Assembly: GCF_020268605.1 (NCBI RefSeq) | Contig: NZ_CP084222.1 | Span: 2,480,001 to 2,544,000, forward strand | Origin: Arsenophonus apicola | GTDB taxonomy: Bacteria > Pseudomonadota > Gammaproteobacteria > Enterobacterales > Enterobacteriaceae | Direction of reading: 5' to 3' | Length of the DNA stretch: 64,000 nucleotides | In this document: piece by piece, positions 38,914 through 48,868 of the stretch | Numbering within the stretch: position 1 is the stretch's first letter | Layout of the letters: the number at the start of each line of letters is the position of its first letter | Program-made: the position numbers and the translations under genes | Notes under the pieces: generated by a model | What the model saw: only the letters and a program-made list of their open reading frames with translations | The model's database searches: none | Told to the model about the DNA's origin: nothing

Positions 38914-40365
38914 ATGGGCTCTATTATGACTTACATAACAGCTATTCCCAAAGATTTTAATATTATCGAAAATGAATTAAAAAAACTTTGTTATCGTCAC
39001 GATATTGTAATGATCGAATTCAATTCAAAAAAACTTTCCATTGCCAGTTATAAAAAACCTAATGACGAACTATTAACAGCATTACGTTTTATTTCTAGTG
39101 TTCCTGTTTGTTATGATATTTGGCCAAAAGAAAAAATTGAGCATTATTTTAATCGTTGTAATCATGAAGTTGAAATACAAGAAGAACCTATACGTTATGA
39201 TCCTGCAATCAATAATGAAGACAAACCTAATTCACCAGCAGTAAATTTTGTCGATTATCTTATTGCATCTGCCATTGAAAAACGAGCATCAGATATTCAT
39301 ATAGAGCCATTTAAGACCGGTACCAAAATCCGTATTAGAGTTGATGGTAAATTATTTTATGTTCCTTCTCCACCAGTCGAAAATTGTGCAGAAATATTTG
39401 CTCGATTAAAAATATTAGCAAAATTGAATATTGCAGAAATGCGCCTACCTCAAGATGGGCAACTTGAATGGATAAGCCATGATATCCACTATGCTATCCG
39501 TATTTCAACCTTACCAACACTTTATGGTGAAAAAATAGTTTTAAGGATATTAAATACTAAAAACCATTATTCGTTAGAACAATTAGGTATAAAAAATAAT
39601 TTCCTTTCTATTTTAAAACAAAAACTTTCTCTGCCACAAGGAATGATTCTTGTTACCGGTCCAACAGGAAGTGGCAAAACCGTAACACTTTATAGCTGTC
39701 TTGAATACCTTAATCACAGTGAATTAAATATTTCAACGATTGAAGATCCCGTTGAAATCCCGATAAAAGGGGTTAATCAAATTCCTGTAAACGAAAAAAT
39801 AGGTTTAAATTTTTCAACTATCTTAAGAGCATTACTTCGCCAAGATCCTGATATTATTATGGTAGGTGAAATACGAGATCAAAAAACAGCCGAAATTGCT
39901 ATAAAAGCCGCTCAAACTGGGCATTTAGTATTATCAACACTCCATACAAATTCAACCAAAAGCACATTAGAACGACTAGAAAATTTAAGCATATCACCAC
40001 ATTTGATAAATTCTTGCGTAAAGTTGATTATTGCTCAGAGACTTGTTAGAAAATTATGCCCTAGTTGTAAACGTCATGAAAAAAATCCTATTACTATTCA
40101 ATATGATAATATTCAAACTGAAATTACTACCTGGCAGGCTATTGGGTGCGACCATTGTTTCGGTGGCTATTTAGGTCGAACCGCAATTTATGAATTTTTA
40201 GAGCTTAAAGAAGAAACTCTAGCTACACAATTTTATCAGCTACCAGTAAAAACAGAAAAAATACCTTTCGTTAGTTTATTTGCGTCTGGGTTACTTCTAG
40301 TTAAAGCCGGCATAACAACACTAAAAGAAGTGTATGAAGTAACAGGACAGGAGATAATTCAGTGA
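38914..40365 (+). CDS. hofB: Type IV pilus assembly ATPase HofB (PilB/GspE family)
   Basis: 483 residues. Walker A GPTGSGKT (249-256), Asp box and Walker B DIIMVGEIRD (313-322), His box TGHLVLSTLHTN, and a four-Cys zinc site (Cys 382, 385, 412, 415). The motif DIHIEPF in the N2 domain is present. This hexameric cytoplasmic ATPase powers pilin assembly. The frame is intact, although the partner gene hofC is frameshifted. It overlaps hofC by 4 bp; the internal Met 5 is an alternative start. Confidence 0.92.
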   Translation: MGSIMTYITAIPKDFNIIENELKKLCYRHDIVMIEFNSKKLSIASYKKPNDELLTALRFISSVPVCYDIWPKEKIEHYFNRCNHEVEIQEEPIRYDPAINNEDKPNSPAVNFVDYLIASAIEKRASDIHIEPFKTGTKIRIRVDGKLFYVPSPPVENCAEIFARLKILAKLNIAEMRLPQDGQLEWISHDIHYAIRISTLPTLYGEKIVLRILNTKNHYSLEQLGIKNNFLSILKQKLSLPQGMILVTGPTGSGKTVTLYSCLEYLNHSELNISTIEDPVEIPIKGVNQIPVNEKIGLNFSTILRALLRQDPDIIMVGEIRDQKTAEIAIKAAQTGHLVLSTLHTNSTKSTLERLENLSISPHLINSCVKLIIAQRLVRKLCPSCKRHEKNPITIQYDNIQTEITTWQAIGCDHCFGGYLGRTAIYEFLELKEETLATQFYQLPVKTEKIPFVSLFASGLLLVKAGITTLKEVYEVTGQEIIQ

Positions 40366-41553
40366 ATTTTATCTATATATATCGAGCAATTAACACACAG
40401 GGAATATTAATAGAAAATTATAAAATATCTCATTCTAAACAGGAGGTTTTTGAATATATTCTTAGAAATAATTTAATACCTATTTCAATTAAAATCAGAG
40501 AAATAGCACTATATACCACAAAAATTCTTAGCTATCGCTTGCATTTTATGTATCAACTTAGTGTATTACTTAAATCCAATATTTCTTTAATTCAAAGTCT
40601 AAATATTATTCAAAAAGAATGTAATATGCCCGTCTGGAAATGTATATTAGCAGAAATCATTAAACGTATTAAACAAGGAGAAACATTCTCTTCGACTTTA
40701 AAACGTTATCCTAAACTTTTTCCAGAAATAATTTATCGCCTAGTAGAAATAGGTGAGCATACCAATAATCTCGAAAAAAATTGCCAACTTATTTACCAAC
40801 AATTTCAACAACAACAAATATTGAAACAAAAAATAACTAAAGCACTACAGTATCCTTGTATCATTTTAATTATTGCTTCAGTAGTGGTTTCATTAATGTT
40901 TTTTTTCGTTTTACCTGAATTTAAAGCAATATATCAAACATTTGATGCGGAGCTCCCCATAACAACTAGATTGCTTATTACCATTTCTGATAAAATTGCT
41001 GACAATTTTTTGTATATCGTTGTTATCATAGTTTTTATTTTTAGGTTATTTTATATATAGGCAACATTCGCCAAATTTAATTAAACGAGAACAAAAGTTT
41101 ATCCTACATTTGCCATTACTCAACAAAGTTATTGCTTGGCAACAACTTTACTATTTTTTTCAAACTCTCCATATTACACAAAAATCAGGATTAACATTAT
41201 TAGAAGGATTCGAGTATGTATTAAAAACACTAAAACATCCCGTTTATCATGATGCTATTCATTCTGTATATCAAAAAATTCAGCGAGGTATTTCTTTTAG
41301 CGAAAGTATAAAAAGAGAAAAACTATTTCCATATCTATGCTTGCAATTTATTACTGCCGGAGAATTATCAGGCAATTTAACATTATTTTTAGAAAAACTA
41401 GCTAACTGGTATCAAGATAATCTGCTTAACTATGTTAATAATAAGATAAAATTAATTGAACCAATGCTAATACTAATACTCGCAGTTGTAATTACTGGAT
41501 TATTATTCACTATGTATTTGCCGATTTTTAATTTAGGTAATATTATTTCTTAA
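40362..41553 (+). pseudogene. hofC: Pilus assembly platform protein HofC, frameshifted
   Basis: The first part (40362 to about 41040) encodes the N-terminal GspF/PilC domain (LSVLLKSNISLIQSLNII, RIKQGETFSSTLKRYPKLFP, LVEIGEHTNNLEKN) and the first membrane pair. In a T-rich run at about 41030-41045 the frame changes by one base. The rest (LGYFIYRQHSPNLIKREQK, LLEGFEYVL, LFPYLCLQFITAGELSGNL, final membrane helix) continues in the second frame to 41553. Joined, it has the normal length of about 395 residues. HofC is the inner-membrane platform for pilin assembly, so pilus formation is probably lost. A sequencing error at the T run is the other explanation. Confidence 0.85.
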
Positions 41554-41673
41554 GTAAACAATGTAACAATAAAATAAAAATATTATTATGTTCAAACCCG
41601 TTATGATAAAGCTAAAAAAATTAACGGCCTTTACTTGGAATTTGCCCTTTAAATTTATTGAAAGAGAGGATGC

Positions 41674-42297
41674 ATGAGCTATATTGTTGCTCTGACGGGC
41701 GGGATCGGAAGCGGAAAAAGCACCGTTTCAGATAAATTTGCATCCTTAGGAGTGCCTATTATTGATGCAGACGTCATTTCAAGGCAAATTGTTATGCCTA
41801 ATACTTATGCCTTAAACATGATAAAACAACATTTTGGTCCAACTTTTCTCAATAACGATGGCTCTTTAAATCGCGCTAAGTTAAGAAAAAAAATATTTAG
41901 CGATTCGATAGAAAAAAACTGGTTAAATGATTTGCTTCATCCGTTAATACAGCAAGAAACACAACGTCAGTTAACTTTACTTGACTCCCCTTATGTAGTT
42001 TGGGTTGTTCCGTTATTAATTGAAAATAATTTAGCACACCTTGCTAACCGAGTGTTAGTCATAGACGTAACACCAGAAGAACAGATAGCTCGTATAATAA
42101 AGCGTGACAGAATTAGTCAGCAAGAAGCAAAAAATATTTTATCTAACCAAGTTAGCCGAACAAGGCGCTTACAAAAAGCCGATGATATAATTAATAATCA
42201 CGATAACAACTTAACACTTGATGAAACTATAGCGAAATTACATCAAAAATACTTGCAATTAGCTATGAATGCTTCTCAGGAAACACATAATGAGTAA
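41674..42297 (+). CDS. coaE: Dephospho-CoA kinase
   Basis: 207 residues. P-loop GGIGSGKST (9-17), the DADVISRQ motif (about 33-40), ihPLI in LLHPLIQQE and the RDRISQQEA lid region. It phosphorylates dephospho-CoA to CoA, the last step of CoA synthesis. GAGAGGA precedes the ATG. It overlaps zapD by 8 bp. Between hofC and coaE, Escherichia coli has guaC; it is absent here. Confidence 0.95.
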   Translation: MSYIVALTGGIGSGKSTVSDKFASLGVPIIDADVISRQIVMPNTYALNMIKQHFGPTFLNNDGSLNRAKLRKKIFSDSIEKNWLNDLLHPLIQQETQRQLTLLDSPYVVWVVPLLIENNLAHLANRVLVIDVTPEEQIARIIKRDRISQQEAKNILSNQVSRTRRLQKADDIINNHDNNLTLDETIAKLHQKYLQLAMNASQETHNE

Positions 42298-43042
42298 TAC
42301 TATTTCTACCATTATTTATGAACATCCATTAAATGAGAAAATGCGCTCTTGGCTGCGCATGGAGTGTTTACTTCAGCAGCTTATTGACTTGAAAAACATC
42401 AACTCATTAGCTACGGGATTAGCTTTTTTTCGTGCCGTTTCCGAATTAATCGAAGTATTAGATCGTAGCGATATACGTGCAGACATTATTAAAGAATTAG
42501 ATAAACAAAAAAATAAACTTAATCAATGGTGCAGTGATCCTAATGCAGATAAAACATTGATTAAAAATCTTCTAAGAGAATTGCAAGAAAATCTCACATT
42601 ATTAAGAGAAGCGCCACGTATTGGTCAGCACTTACGGCAAGATAAAGTTATTAGTATTGCTCGCCAGCGTTTAAGTATACCCGGAGGTTGTTGTAGCTTT
42701 GATTTACCGGCCTTACATTTATGGTTAAATACTCATAAAAAAGAAATTGAGACTAGAATTAACTTTTGGATTGATGGCATCCTTCCATTACGTTCTGCTT
42801 TAAATATGCTATTAAATTTGATCCGTAAGTCTAATACATTCACCAATCAAAAAAGTTATAATGGCTTCTATCAAGGTAGTGTAGAAAATGCTGATCTGAT
42901 CCGAATAAAATTACCGATAAATTTATCGTTATATCCTCAGATTTCTGGACATAAAACACGTTTTGCAATCCGCTTCTTACATGAAGACAGTGAAAATGGT
43001 ATTGTACCCGATGAATTACCATTTAAATTAGCCTGTTGTTAG
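42290..43042 (+). CDS. zapD: Cell division protein ZapD
   Basis: 250 residues from the ATG at 42290 (AGGAAA upstream). Follows Escherichia coli ZapD (YacF): YEHPLNEKMRSWLRMECLLQ, RADIIKELDKQ, SIPGGCCSFDLPALHLWLN and RFAIRFL. ZapD crosslinks FtsZ filaments at the Z-ring through the FtsZ C-terminal tail. Its neighbours coaE and yacG are as in Escherichia coli. FtsZ itself lies 6 kb away on the opposite strand. Confidence 0.95.
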   Translation: MSNTISTIIYEHPLNEKMRSWLRMECLLQQLIDLKNINSLATGLAFFRAVSELIEVLDRSDIRADIIKELDKQKNKLNQWCSDPNADKTLIKNLLRELQENLTLLREAPRIGQHLRQDKVISIARQRLSIPGGCCSFDLPALHLWLNTHKKEIETRINFWIDGILPLRSALNMLLNLIRKSNTFTNQKSYNGFYQGSVENADLIRIKLPINLSLYPQISGHKTRFAIRFLHEDSENGIVPDELPFKLACC

Positions 43043-43050
43043 GAGCCATT

Positions 43051-43263
43051 ATGCCAGATAAGCTCACGGTAAAATGTCCAACTTGTCATAAAATTGTTAT
43101 TTGGCAAGAGAGTAGTCCTTATCGTCCTTTTTGCAGTAAACGTTGTCGATTAATCGATCTTGGTGAATGGGCTGGTGAAGAAAAAAGGATCTCAAGTCAA
43201 CGAAATATTTCTGAAATAGATGATTGGAGTGAAATCTCCGATGATCCTCACATTAAAAAATAA
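43051..43263 (+). CDS. yacG: DNA gyrase inhibitor YacG, zinc protein
   Basis: 70 residues from the ATG at 43051 (AGGAG upstream). Four-Cys zinc finger CPTC...FCSKRC (Cys pairs near residues 7-10 and 26-30), then IDLGEWAGEEKRI and an acidic tail (DDWSEISDDP), as in Escherichia coli YacG, which binds GyrB and inhibits gyrase. It follows zapD by 8 bp in a coaE-zapD-yacG operon. Confidence 0.93.
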   Translation: MPDKLTVKCPTCHKIVIWQESSPYRPFCSKRCRLIDLGEWAGEEKRISSQRNISEIDDWSEISDDPHIKK

Positions 43264-43369
43264 ATTTAAAAATTAAAAACACTATGCGCTTATCTACATC
43301 ATTACATCACTCTTACGTACAATGATTTGATGAACTTATTTATTTTAACTTATCTGTGAGATAAGCATC

Positions 43370-43771
43370 TCAAATCACATTATTGATTAACATATCAACA
43401 ATTACTTGGTTAGCAGGTGGAAATTCTTCAGCTACCAGTAATTTTTGTAAAAGCCAACGTGAAGATTGGCCTTCTTTTCCATAAGGCTGGCAATCCCATT
43501 GATCCACAAGAAAAAAATGCAACGTTATTTTACGATCTGGAAATTCATGTTCAACAACCTGCAACAATTGACTGTTAATAACATCTATCCCAATTTCTTC
43601 TTTAAGCTCACGCAACAAAGCTTCTACCGGTGTTTCACCAACTTCTAATTTACCACCAGGAAATTCCCAAAAACCACCCATATGTGAATTAGCTGCCCGT
43701 TGGGTAATAAATATTTCTTGTTGTGCATTTCTAATAATACCAACAGCGATCTGTAATTGTTTTTTTTCCAT
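43370..43771 (-). CDS. mutT: 8-oxo-dGTP diphosphatase MutT
   Basis: 133 residues with the Nudix box GGKLEVGETPVEALLREL and KEEIG (39-61) and MutT-typical GGFWEFPGG before it. It removes oxidised dGTP to prevent A-T to C-G transversions. It lies downstream of secA on the same strand, separated by a terminator hairpin, and converges with yacG, as in Escherichia coli. Confidence 0.94.
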   Translation of the reverse strand: MEKKQLQIAVGIIRNAQQEIFITQRAANSHMGGFWEFPGGKLEVGETPVEALLRELKEEIGIDVINSQLLQVVEHEFPDRKITLHFFLVDQWDCQPYGKEGQSSRWLLQKLLVAEEFPPANQVIVDMLINNVI

Positions 43772-43806
43772 AAAATAATTTAATTACTTTTTAAGTTGTA
43801 CAGTAA

Positions 43807-43831
43807 AAGAGCGGATAGATTCTCCGCTCTT
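43807..43831 (-). terminator. Terminator after secA
   Basis: AAGAGCGG/CCGCTCTT stem with a 9-base loop, followed by TTTAC on the minus strand and TATTTTT on the plus strand: usable in both directions, between secA and mutT. Confidence 0.75.
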
Positions 43832-43858
43832 ATTTTTAATTGTTTAAACAACTGAAAT

Positions 43859-46570
43859 CTAACCTAAGCTACCATGACAATGCTTATATTTTTTACCTGA
43901 GCCACATGGACAAGGTTCATTGCGACCAATTTTTTGGCCTTGAGCCGCCATTTGGGCTTCCGTTTTTGACATCAATGATTCATTTTCAATTTCATGGCTA
44001 AGGCGCTGCTTTTTCATAAGACGTTCAGCCTCGTCACGTCTTTGCTGATCAAGTAAAGCAACTTCTTCTGGTAATCGAACTTCTACTTTGCTTAATGTAC
44101 TAATTACTTCATATTTTAGAGTTTCTAACATATTTGCAAACATACCAAAAGATTCACGCTTATATTCCTGTTTTGGATCTCTTTGGGCATAACCTCGTAA
44201 ATGAATACCCTGGCGCAAATAATCCATTGCAGCCAAATGCTCTTTCCATAATGTATCAAGAGTTTGTAGCATGATGCCCTTCTCAAAATTACGCATCATT
44301 TCGCTCCCAACAATTTCCTCTTTTTCCTTATAAGCTGCAATCGTTTTTTCTAGAATACGTTCACGCAAGGTTTCTTCATGTAATTCCGGTTCTTTATCCA
44401 ACCACTCCTGAATAGGTAATTCTAAACTAAAATCACTGCTTAACCGCTTTTGCAGACCATCAATATCCCACATTTCTTCCAAAGATTGGGGAGAAATGTA
44501 AGCATTAATAGTTGCGGTTATAATATCTTCACGAATACTATCAATTGTTTCACTAACATCACCACCGTCTAATAGATCATTGCGCTGTGAATAGATAGCT
44601 CGACGCTGATCGTTAGCAACATCATCATATTCTAAAAGTTGTTTTCGAATATCAAAGTTACGGCTTTCAACCTTACGCTGTGCATTGGCAATGGCTTTTG
44701 TTACCCAAGGATGTTCAATCGCTTCACCTGGTTTCATACCCAATTTACGCATCATGCCTGCCACTCGATCAGAGGCAAAAATACGCATCAACGAATCTTC
44801 CATTGAAAGATAAAAACGGGATGAACCGGGATCACCTTGGCGTCCAGAGCGTCCGCGTAATTGGTTATCAATACGGCGAGATTCATGGCGTTCAGTACCA
44901 ATGATATGCAAACCCCCAGCAGCAATTACCGCCTCATGACGCTTTTGCCATGCTGTCTTGATTTTATCAATTTGCTCCTGGCTAGCATCCTCAAGTTTAT
45001 TGATTTCTGCCTGCCAACTGCCTCCTAATACAATATCTGTACCTCGGCCTGCCATATTAGTGGCAATAGTCACTGAACCTGCCTGCCCTGCTTCAGCAAT
45101 AATATCTGCTTCCATCTCATGAAACTTAGCATTTAAAACATTATGCGCAATTTTAGCTTTAGTGAGTTCCCGAGAAATTAGCTCTGATTTTTCTATTGAA
45201 ATAGTACCTACTAATACGGGTTGGCCTCTGCTAGTGCATTCTCGAATATCATCGATAATGGCAGCAAATTTGTCCGCTTCAGTCATATAAACTAAATCAG
45301 GTAAATCATTACGTATCATCGGACGATTAGTTGGAATAACAATGGTATCCAATTTATAGATAGATCTAAATTCAAAAGCTTCGGTATCAGCGGTACCGGT
45401 CATACCCGCGAGTTTTTCATATAGCCGAAAATAATTTTGGAAGGTAATTGATGCTAATGTCTGATTCTCATTTTGGATTTCAACACCTTCTTTTGCCTCA
45501 ACGGCTTGATGCAATCCATCTGACCAACGACGTCCTTCCATTGTGCGTCCAGTATGTTCATCAACAATAATAATCTGGCCATCTTTAACAATATAATCTA
45601 CGTCTCGGCTGAAAAGTGCATGAGCACGAAGGGCTGCCATAACATGATGCATAAGCATAATATTAGCTGGAGAATAAAGTGACTCGCCCTCTTCCATTAA
45701 ATTGGCTTTTGCTAATAATTGTTCAATTAATTCTAAACCGCGTTCTGTCAAGGTAACTTGACGCGATTTCTCATCAACAGAAAAATGCCCTTCACCTTGA
45801 AAAGTATCTGAATCTTCTTTTTCTTGCTGCTTAAGATGAGGAATTAATTTATCCACTTTCTTATAAAGATCTGAACTATCTTCCGCTGGTCCTGAGATAA
45901 TCAATGGGGTACGAGCTTCATCAATTAAAATAGAATCAACCTCATCGACTAATGCATAATGCAGTTTACGCTGCACACGCTCTTCTGGACTAAAAGCCAT
46001 ATTGTCACGCAGATAATCAAAACCATATTCATTGTTAGTCCCATAGGTAATATCCGCGGCGTAGGCTTCACGCTTCATTGTCGCAGGCATACCTGGTAAA
46101 TTAATGCCAACGGTCATACAAAGAAATTCAAACAGTAGTCGATTATTTTCTGCGTCACGCTTAGCCAAATAGTCGTTTACAGTTACAATATGAACACCCT
46201 TACCCGATAAAGCATTTAAATATGCAGGTAATGTGGATGTTAATGTCTTACCTTCACCAGTACGCATCTCTGCAATACAGCGCTCATTAAGTACCATACC
46301 ACCTAGCAACTGAACATCAAAATGCCGCATATTAAACACACGTTTACTGGCTTCGCGAACGGTTGCAAACGCCTCAGGGATCAAATCATCTAATGTTGCT
46401 CCTGATTTAAGGCGCTGCCGAAATTCATCAGTCTTGGCTTTAAGTTCTTGGTCGGAAAATTTTTCAAATTCAGGCTCTAACTTATTAATAATATCAACAA
46501 ATTTACCTAAACGACGTAAAGTACGATCATTACGACTACCAAAAATTTTTGTTAGTAACTTAGTTAACAT
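43859..46570 (-). CDS. secA: Preprotein translocase ATPase SecA
   Basis: 903 residues (Escherichia coli 901). Walker A GEGKT (105-109) after MRTG, DEVDSILIDEART (Walker B), the helicase-type motif NMAGRGTDIVLGG, and the C-terminal zinc tail NEPCPCGSGKKYKHCHG that binds SecB. It drives preproteins through SecYEG. The secM gene lies upstream and regulates it through an arrest-induced change in mRNA structure. Confidence 0.97.
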   Translation of the reverse strand: MLTKLLTKIFGSRNDRTLRRLGKFVDIINKLEPEFEKFSDQELKAKTDEFRQRLKSGATLDDLIPEAFATVREASKRVFNMRHFDVQLLGGMVLNERCIAEMRTGEGKTLTSTLPAYLNALSGKGVHIVTVNDYLAKRDAENNRLLFEFLCMTVGINLPGMPATMKREAYAADITYGTNNEYGFDYLRDNMAFSPEERVQRKLHYALVDEVDSILIDEARTPLIISGPAEDSSDLYKKVDKLIPHLKQQEKEDSDTFQGEGHFSVDEKSRQVTLTERGLELIEQLLAKANLMEEGESLYSPANIMLMHHVMAALRAHALFSRDVDYIVKDGQIIIVDEHTGRTMEGRRWSDGLHQAVEAKEGVEIQNENQTLASITFQNYFRLYEKLAGMTGTADTEAFEFRSIYKLDTIVIPTNRPMIRNDLPDLVYMTEADKFAAIIDDIRECTSRGQPVLVGTISIEKSELISRELTKAKIAHNVLNAKFHEMEADIIAEAGQAGSVTIATNMAGRGTDIVLGGSWQAEINKLEDASQEQIDKIKTAWQKRHEAVIAAGGLHIIGTERHESRRIDNQLRGRSGRQGDPGSSRFYLSMEDSLMRIFASDRVAGMMRKLGMKPGEAIEHPWVTKAIANAQRKVESRNFDIRKQLLEYDDVANDQRRAIYSQRNDLLDGGDVSETIDSIREDIITATINAYISPQSLEEMWDIDGLQKRLSSDFSLELPIQEWLDKEPELHEETLRERILEKTIAAYKEKEEIVGSEMMRNFEKGIMLQTLDTLWKEHLAAMDYLRQGIHLRGYAQRDPKQEYKRESFGMFANMLETLKYEVISTLSKVEVRLPEEVALLDQQRRDEAERLMKKQRLSHEIENESLMSKTEAQMAAQGQKIGRNEPCPCGSGKKYKHCHGSLG

Positions 46571-46650
46571 AAATATTTTTTCTCAATTAAGGCGGTGCTC
46601 TTATTAAAATCCGCCTATATTATTTGGTTTCAACCAATATAATTAATATA
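46571..46650 (-). promoter_or_regulatory. secM-secA intergenic region with hairpin before the secA start
   Basis: On the minus strand TAGGCGG pairs with CCGCCTTA around a 15-base loop (46587-46615), ending 20 bases before the secA ATG. In Escherichia coli a secM-secA hairpin hides the secA ribosome site until SecM stalls the ribosome. The fold seen here is compatible with this mechanism but not proof. Confidence 0.55.
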
Positions 46651-46703
46651 TTTAGTTGAACAACGGTTGCTATAAAAATCAACAAAAGTCTATGAAATTC
46701 GTG

Positions 46704-47207
46704 TTAAGGTCCAGCCCGAATACCCTGACCCCAGGCAACCCATAGCGCAGTTTGGTAGGCAATGTGATAAGAAGATTGTGTTAATGAATTGGTGAAATTT
46801 TGCTCATTAGGATAAAAAACACTCAAATTAACCATAGAATAAAGAGTGTCGAGCATATTATAAAGTGAGATTGGTTTGTTACGCGCACTTAAATTGGCAT
46901 CCAATTGCTTTTTGGTCTCATGAGCTGAGAAAACAAAAGTTAGTTGGCGGATCATATTTCGTAAAGCATGCTGATGCCAATAATTTGCACCGCAATTATA
47001 AAAAATACGATACTTACTGACTGCCAGTAGATGATCTAATGCTAAATTTTGCTGATAATGTGGTAATAATTGGCTAGTATATGACATATTTTCAGTCACT
47101 TTTGCCAAAGTTGTGGGTATGCCAATACTGGCCGTTACAATACCTAATAGCAAATGCGGCCAAAAATATCGTTTACCAAAATGTCGCCAAAGATCTAATA
47201 TATTCAT
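46704..47207 (-). CDS. secM: SecM, secretion monitor with arrest sequence
   Basis: 167 residues. Charged N-terminus and a hydrophobic signal segment (about 16-33) direct it to SecYEG. The C-terminal arrest motif is YQTALWVAWGQGIRAGP, keeping the Trp, and GIRAGP of the Escherichia coli FXXXXWIXXXXGIRAGP motif (Phe to Tyr, Ile to Val). The reading frame stops immediately after the arrest proline; Escherichia coli SecM has four further residues. The middle part is divergent, as is usual. Stalling when export is slow increases secA translation downstream. Confidence 0.92.
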   Translation of the reverse strand: MNILDLWRHFGKRYFWPHLLLGIVTASIGIPTTLAKVTENMSYTSQLLPHYQQNLALDHLLAVSKYRIFYNCGANYWHQHALRNMIRQLTFVFSAHETKKQLDANLSARNKPISLYNMLDTLYSMVNLSVFYPNEQNFTNSLTQSSYHIAYQTALWVAWGQGIRAGP

Positions 47208-47242
47208 TGAATATCATATAATATAAGACTTGGAGTAAAAAA

Positions 47243-47761
47243 ATGCGCGATAGTTATCCCCAATCTCTAAATATTTTGTTAAAAGAAAACAACTTTGATT
47301 CAAATACCTTACAAACTATTCAACAGCGCGCACAGGCATTAATTAAACTCAATAATACTGTTATCAGCCTACTTCCTGTTGAATTAAAAGCTTGGTGTCG
47401 AGTCGCTAATTATCGTCAACATATTCTCATTCTAGAAGTTACCAATGCTAGCCGAAAAACACGATTAAGCTATGAACTTCCTACGCTACTTTCAACATTA
47501 CGTAACACTATTTTACCATCTTTATCTTCAATCAACATAATGATTAATCCATCATTATCATCTAAAAATTCAGAAAATTGCTTATCAATTCAGCAAATAG
47601 CTATAAAACCATCAAAACAGATAATAAGTAAACTAAGCAAGGAGAGTGCAAAGACAATTCGTAACCTGGCAAAAAGAAGTCCAAAAAAACTAAAGGAAAA
47701 ATTAGAGCAGCTAGCTGCATTGGCCGGAGAGAGTACCAAAGCAACTAGCAATAAAGATTAA
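47243..47761 (+). CDS. DciA-like DUF721 protein
   Basis: 172 residues. N-terminal DUF721 domain (about 1-110: LNILLKENNFDSNTLQTIQ, VELKAWCRVANYRQHILILE, TRLSYELPTLLSTLR), followed by a basic, lysine-rich C-terminus. DciA proteins with this domain load the replicative helicase in bacteria lacking DnaC. In Enterobacterales the same gene persists between lpxC and secM with unclear function. It is transcribed opposite to its neighbours. GGAG lies upstream of the ATG. Confidence 0.8.
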   Translation: MRDSYPQSLNILLKENNFDSNTLQTIQQRAQALIKLNNTVISLLPVELKAWCRVANYRQHILILEVTNASRKTRLSYELPTLLSTLRNTILPSLSSINIMINPSLSSKNSENCLSIQQIAIKPSKQIISKLSKESAKTIRNLAKRSPKKLKEKLEQLAALAGESTKATSNKD

Positions 47762-47854
47762 TTTTGAGTAAAAAACATCAACGAAAGTAATGTAAGAGAG
47801 ACAATAGTCCATTGATGTATCATTGATAGAATATCCTGCTTAAAATAATATATC

Positions 47855-48772
47855 TCAGATTATTATTGTCGAAGGTGTTTTAAATGCAACAGGCATTTCA
47901 GATTCATCTTCGAACGTTACCATATCCCAAGCAGATTCAGCTGCTAAAACAGCTTGCAATAATTTATTATTCAATGCATGGCCTGATTTATACGCGGTAA
48001 AAGCACCAATGATATTATGACCACACATAAATAAATCACCAATAGCATCTAGCATTTTATGACGCACAAATTCATCCTCAAAACGCAAGCCATCTTCATT
48101 TAATACGCGATAATCATCAACAACAATCGCACAATCAAAGCTACCACCTAAACATAACCCTTTAGATTGTAAGTATTCAATATCGCGCATGAAGCCAAAG
48201 GTACGCGCACGACTAATATCTCTAACAAAAGATTTTGCCGAAAAATCTAGTTTATAACGTTGAGTACTACTATTAATAGCAGGATGATTGAAATCGATAG
48301 TGAAATCTAAGCTAAATCCGTTATAAGGCGCTAGCTCAGCCCATTTATCACCATCTGTAACTCGGACATTTTCTTTAATACGAAGAAATTTCTTGGCACT
48401 GTTTAACTCTTCAATACCTGCATCTAACAATAAAAATACAAAAGGTGCAGCACTACCATCCATTATCGGGATTTCTGGTGCATCTACCTCAATGATAATA
48501 TTGTCAATTCCTAGCCCTGCTAATGCAGCATTCAGATGTTCTACCGTTGAAATACGTACATCATCTTCATTGACCAAGCAGGTACATAGCATGGTATCAC
48601 GTACTGATTTTGCCTCAGCCGGGAAATCAACCGGTGGATTTAAATCTGTACGGCGGTAGATGACCCCGGTATTTGCCGGTGCTGGACGCAATGCTAAAGT
48701 GACTTTCTTGCCAGTATGTAAACCGACGCCCGTCGCTTGAACAATACGTTTTAGTGTCCTTTGTTTGATCAT
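47855..48772 (-). CDS. lpxC: UDP-3-O-acyl-N-acetylglucosamine deacetylase
   Basis: 305 residues, same length as the Escherichia coli enzyme. Zinc ligands lie in STVEHLNAAL (His 79) and in the HKMLDAIGD motif (His and Asp), with a late catalytic His in KSGHALNNKLL. It commits lipid A synthesis and is the target of FtsH proteolysis through its C-terminal tail. It follows ftsZ by about 100 bp on the same strand. Confidence 0.96.
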   Translation of the reverse strand: MIKQRTLKRIVQATGVGLHTGKKVTLALRPAPANTGVIYRRTDLNPPVDFPAEAKSVRDTMLCTCLVNEDDVRISTVEHLNAALAGLGIDNIIIEVDAPEIPIMDGSAAPFVFLLLDAGIEELNSAKKFLRIKENVRVTDGDKWAELAPYNGFSLDFTIDFNHPAINSSTQRYKLDFSAKSFVRDISRARTFGFMRDIEYLQSKGLCLGGSFDCAIVVDDYRVLNEDGLRFEDEFVRHKMLDAIGDLFMCGHNIIGAFTAYKSGHALNNKLLQAVLAAESAWDMVTFEDESEMPVAFKTPSTIII

Positions 48773-48868
48773 CGTTTTTTCTCACATCGTTAACTGTCTT
48801 GCTAACCCTCACTCCAGGATTAGCAAGATATTCTAGCACAAAAAGCAGAGAAACCAATCAATTGTTAA

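Noticed and set aside
41030..41045. Programmed frameshift in hofC
   Set aside because: T-rich run but no supporting structure, and pilus platform genes are not known to use frameshifting; loss of function fits the other broken genes nearby.
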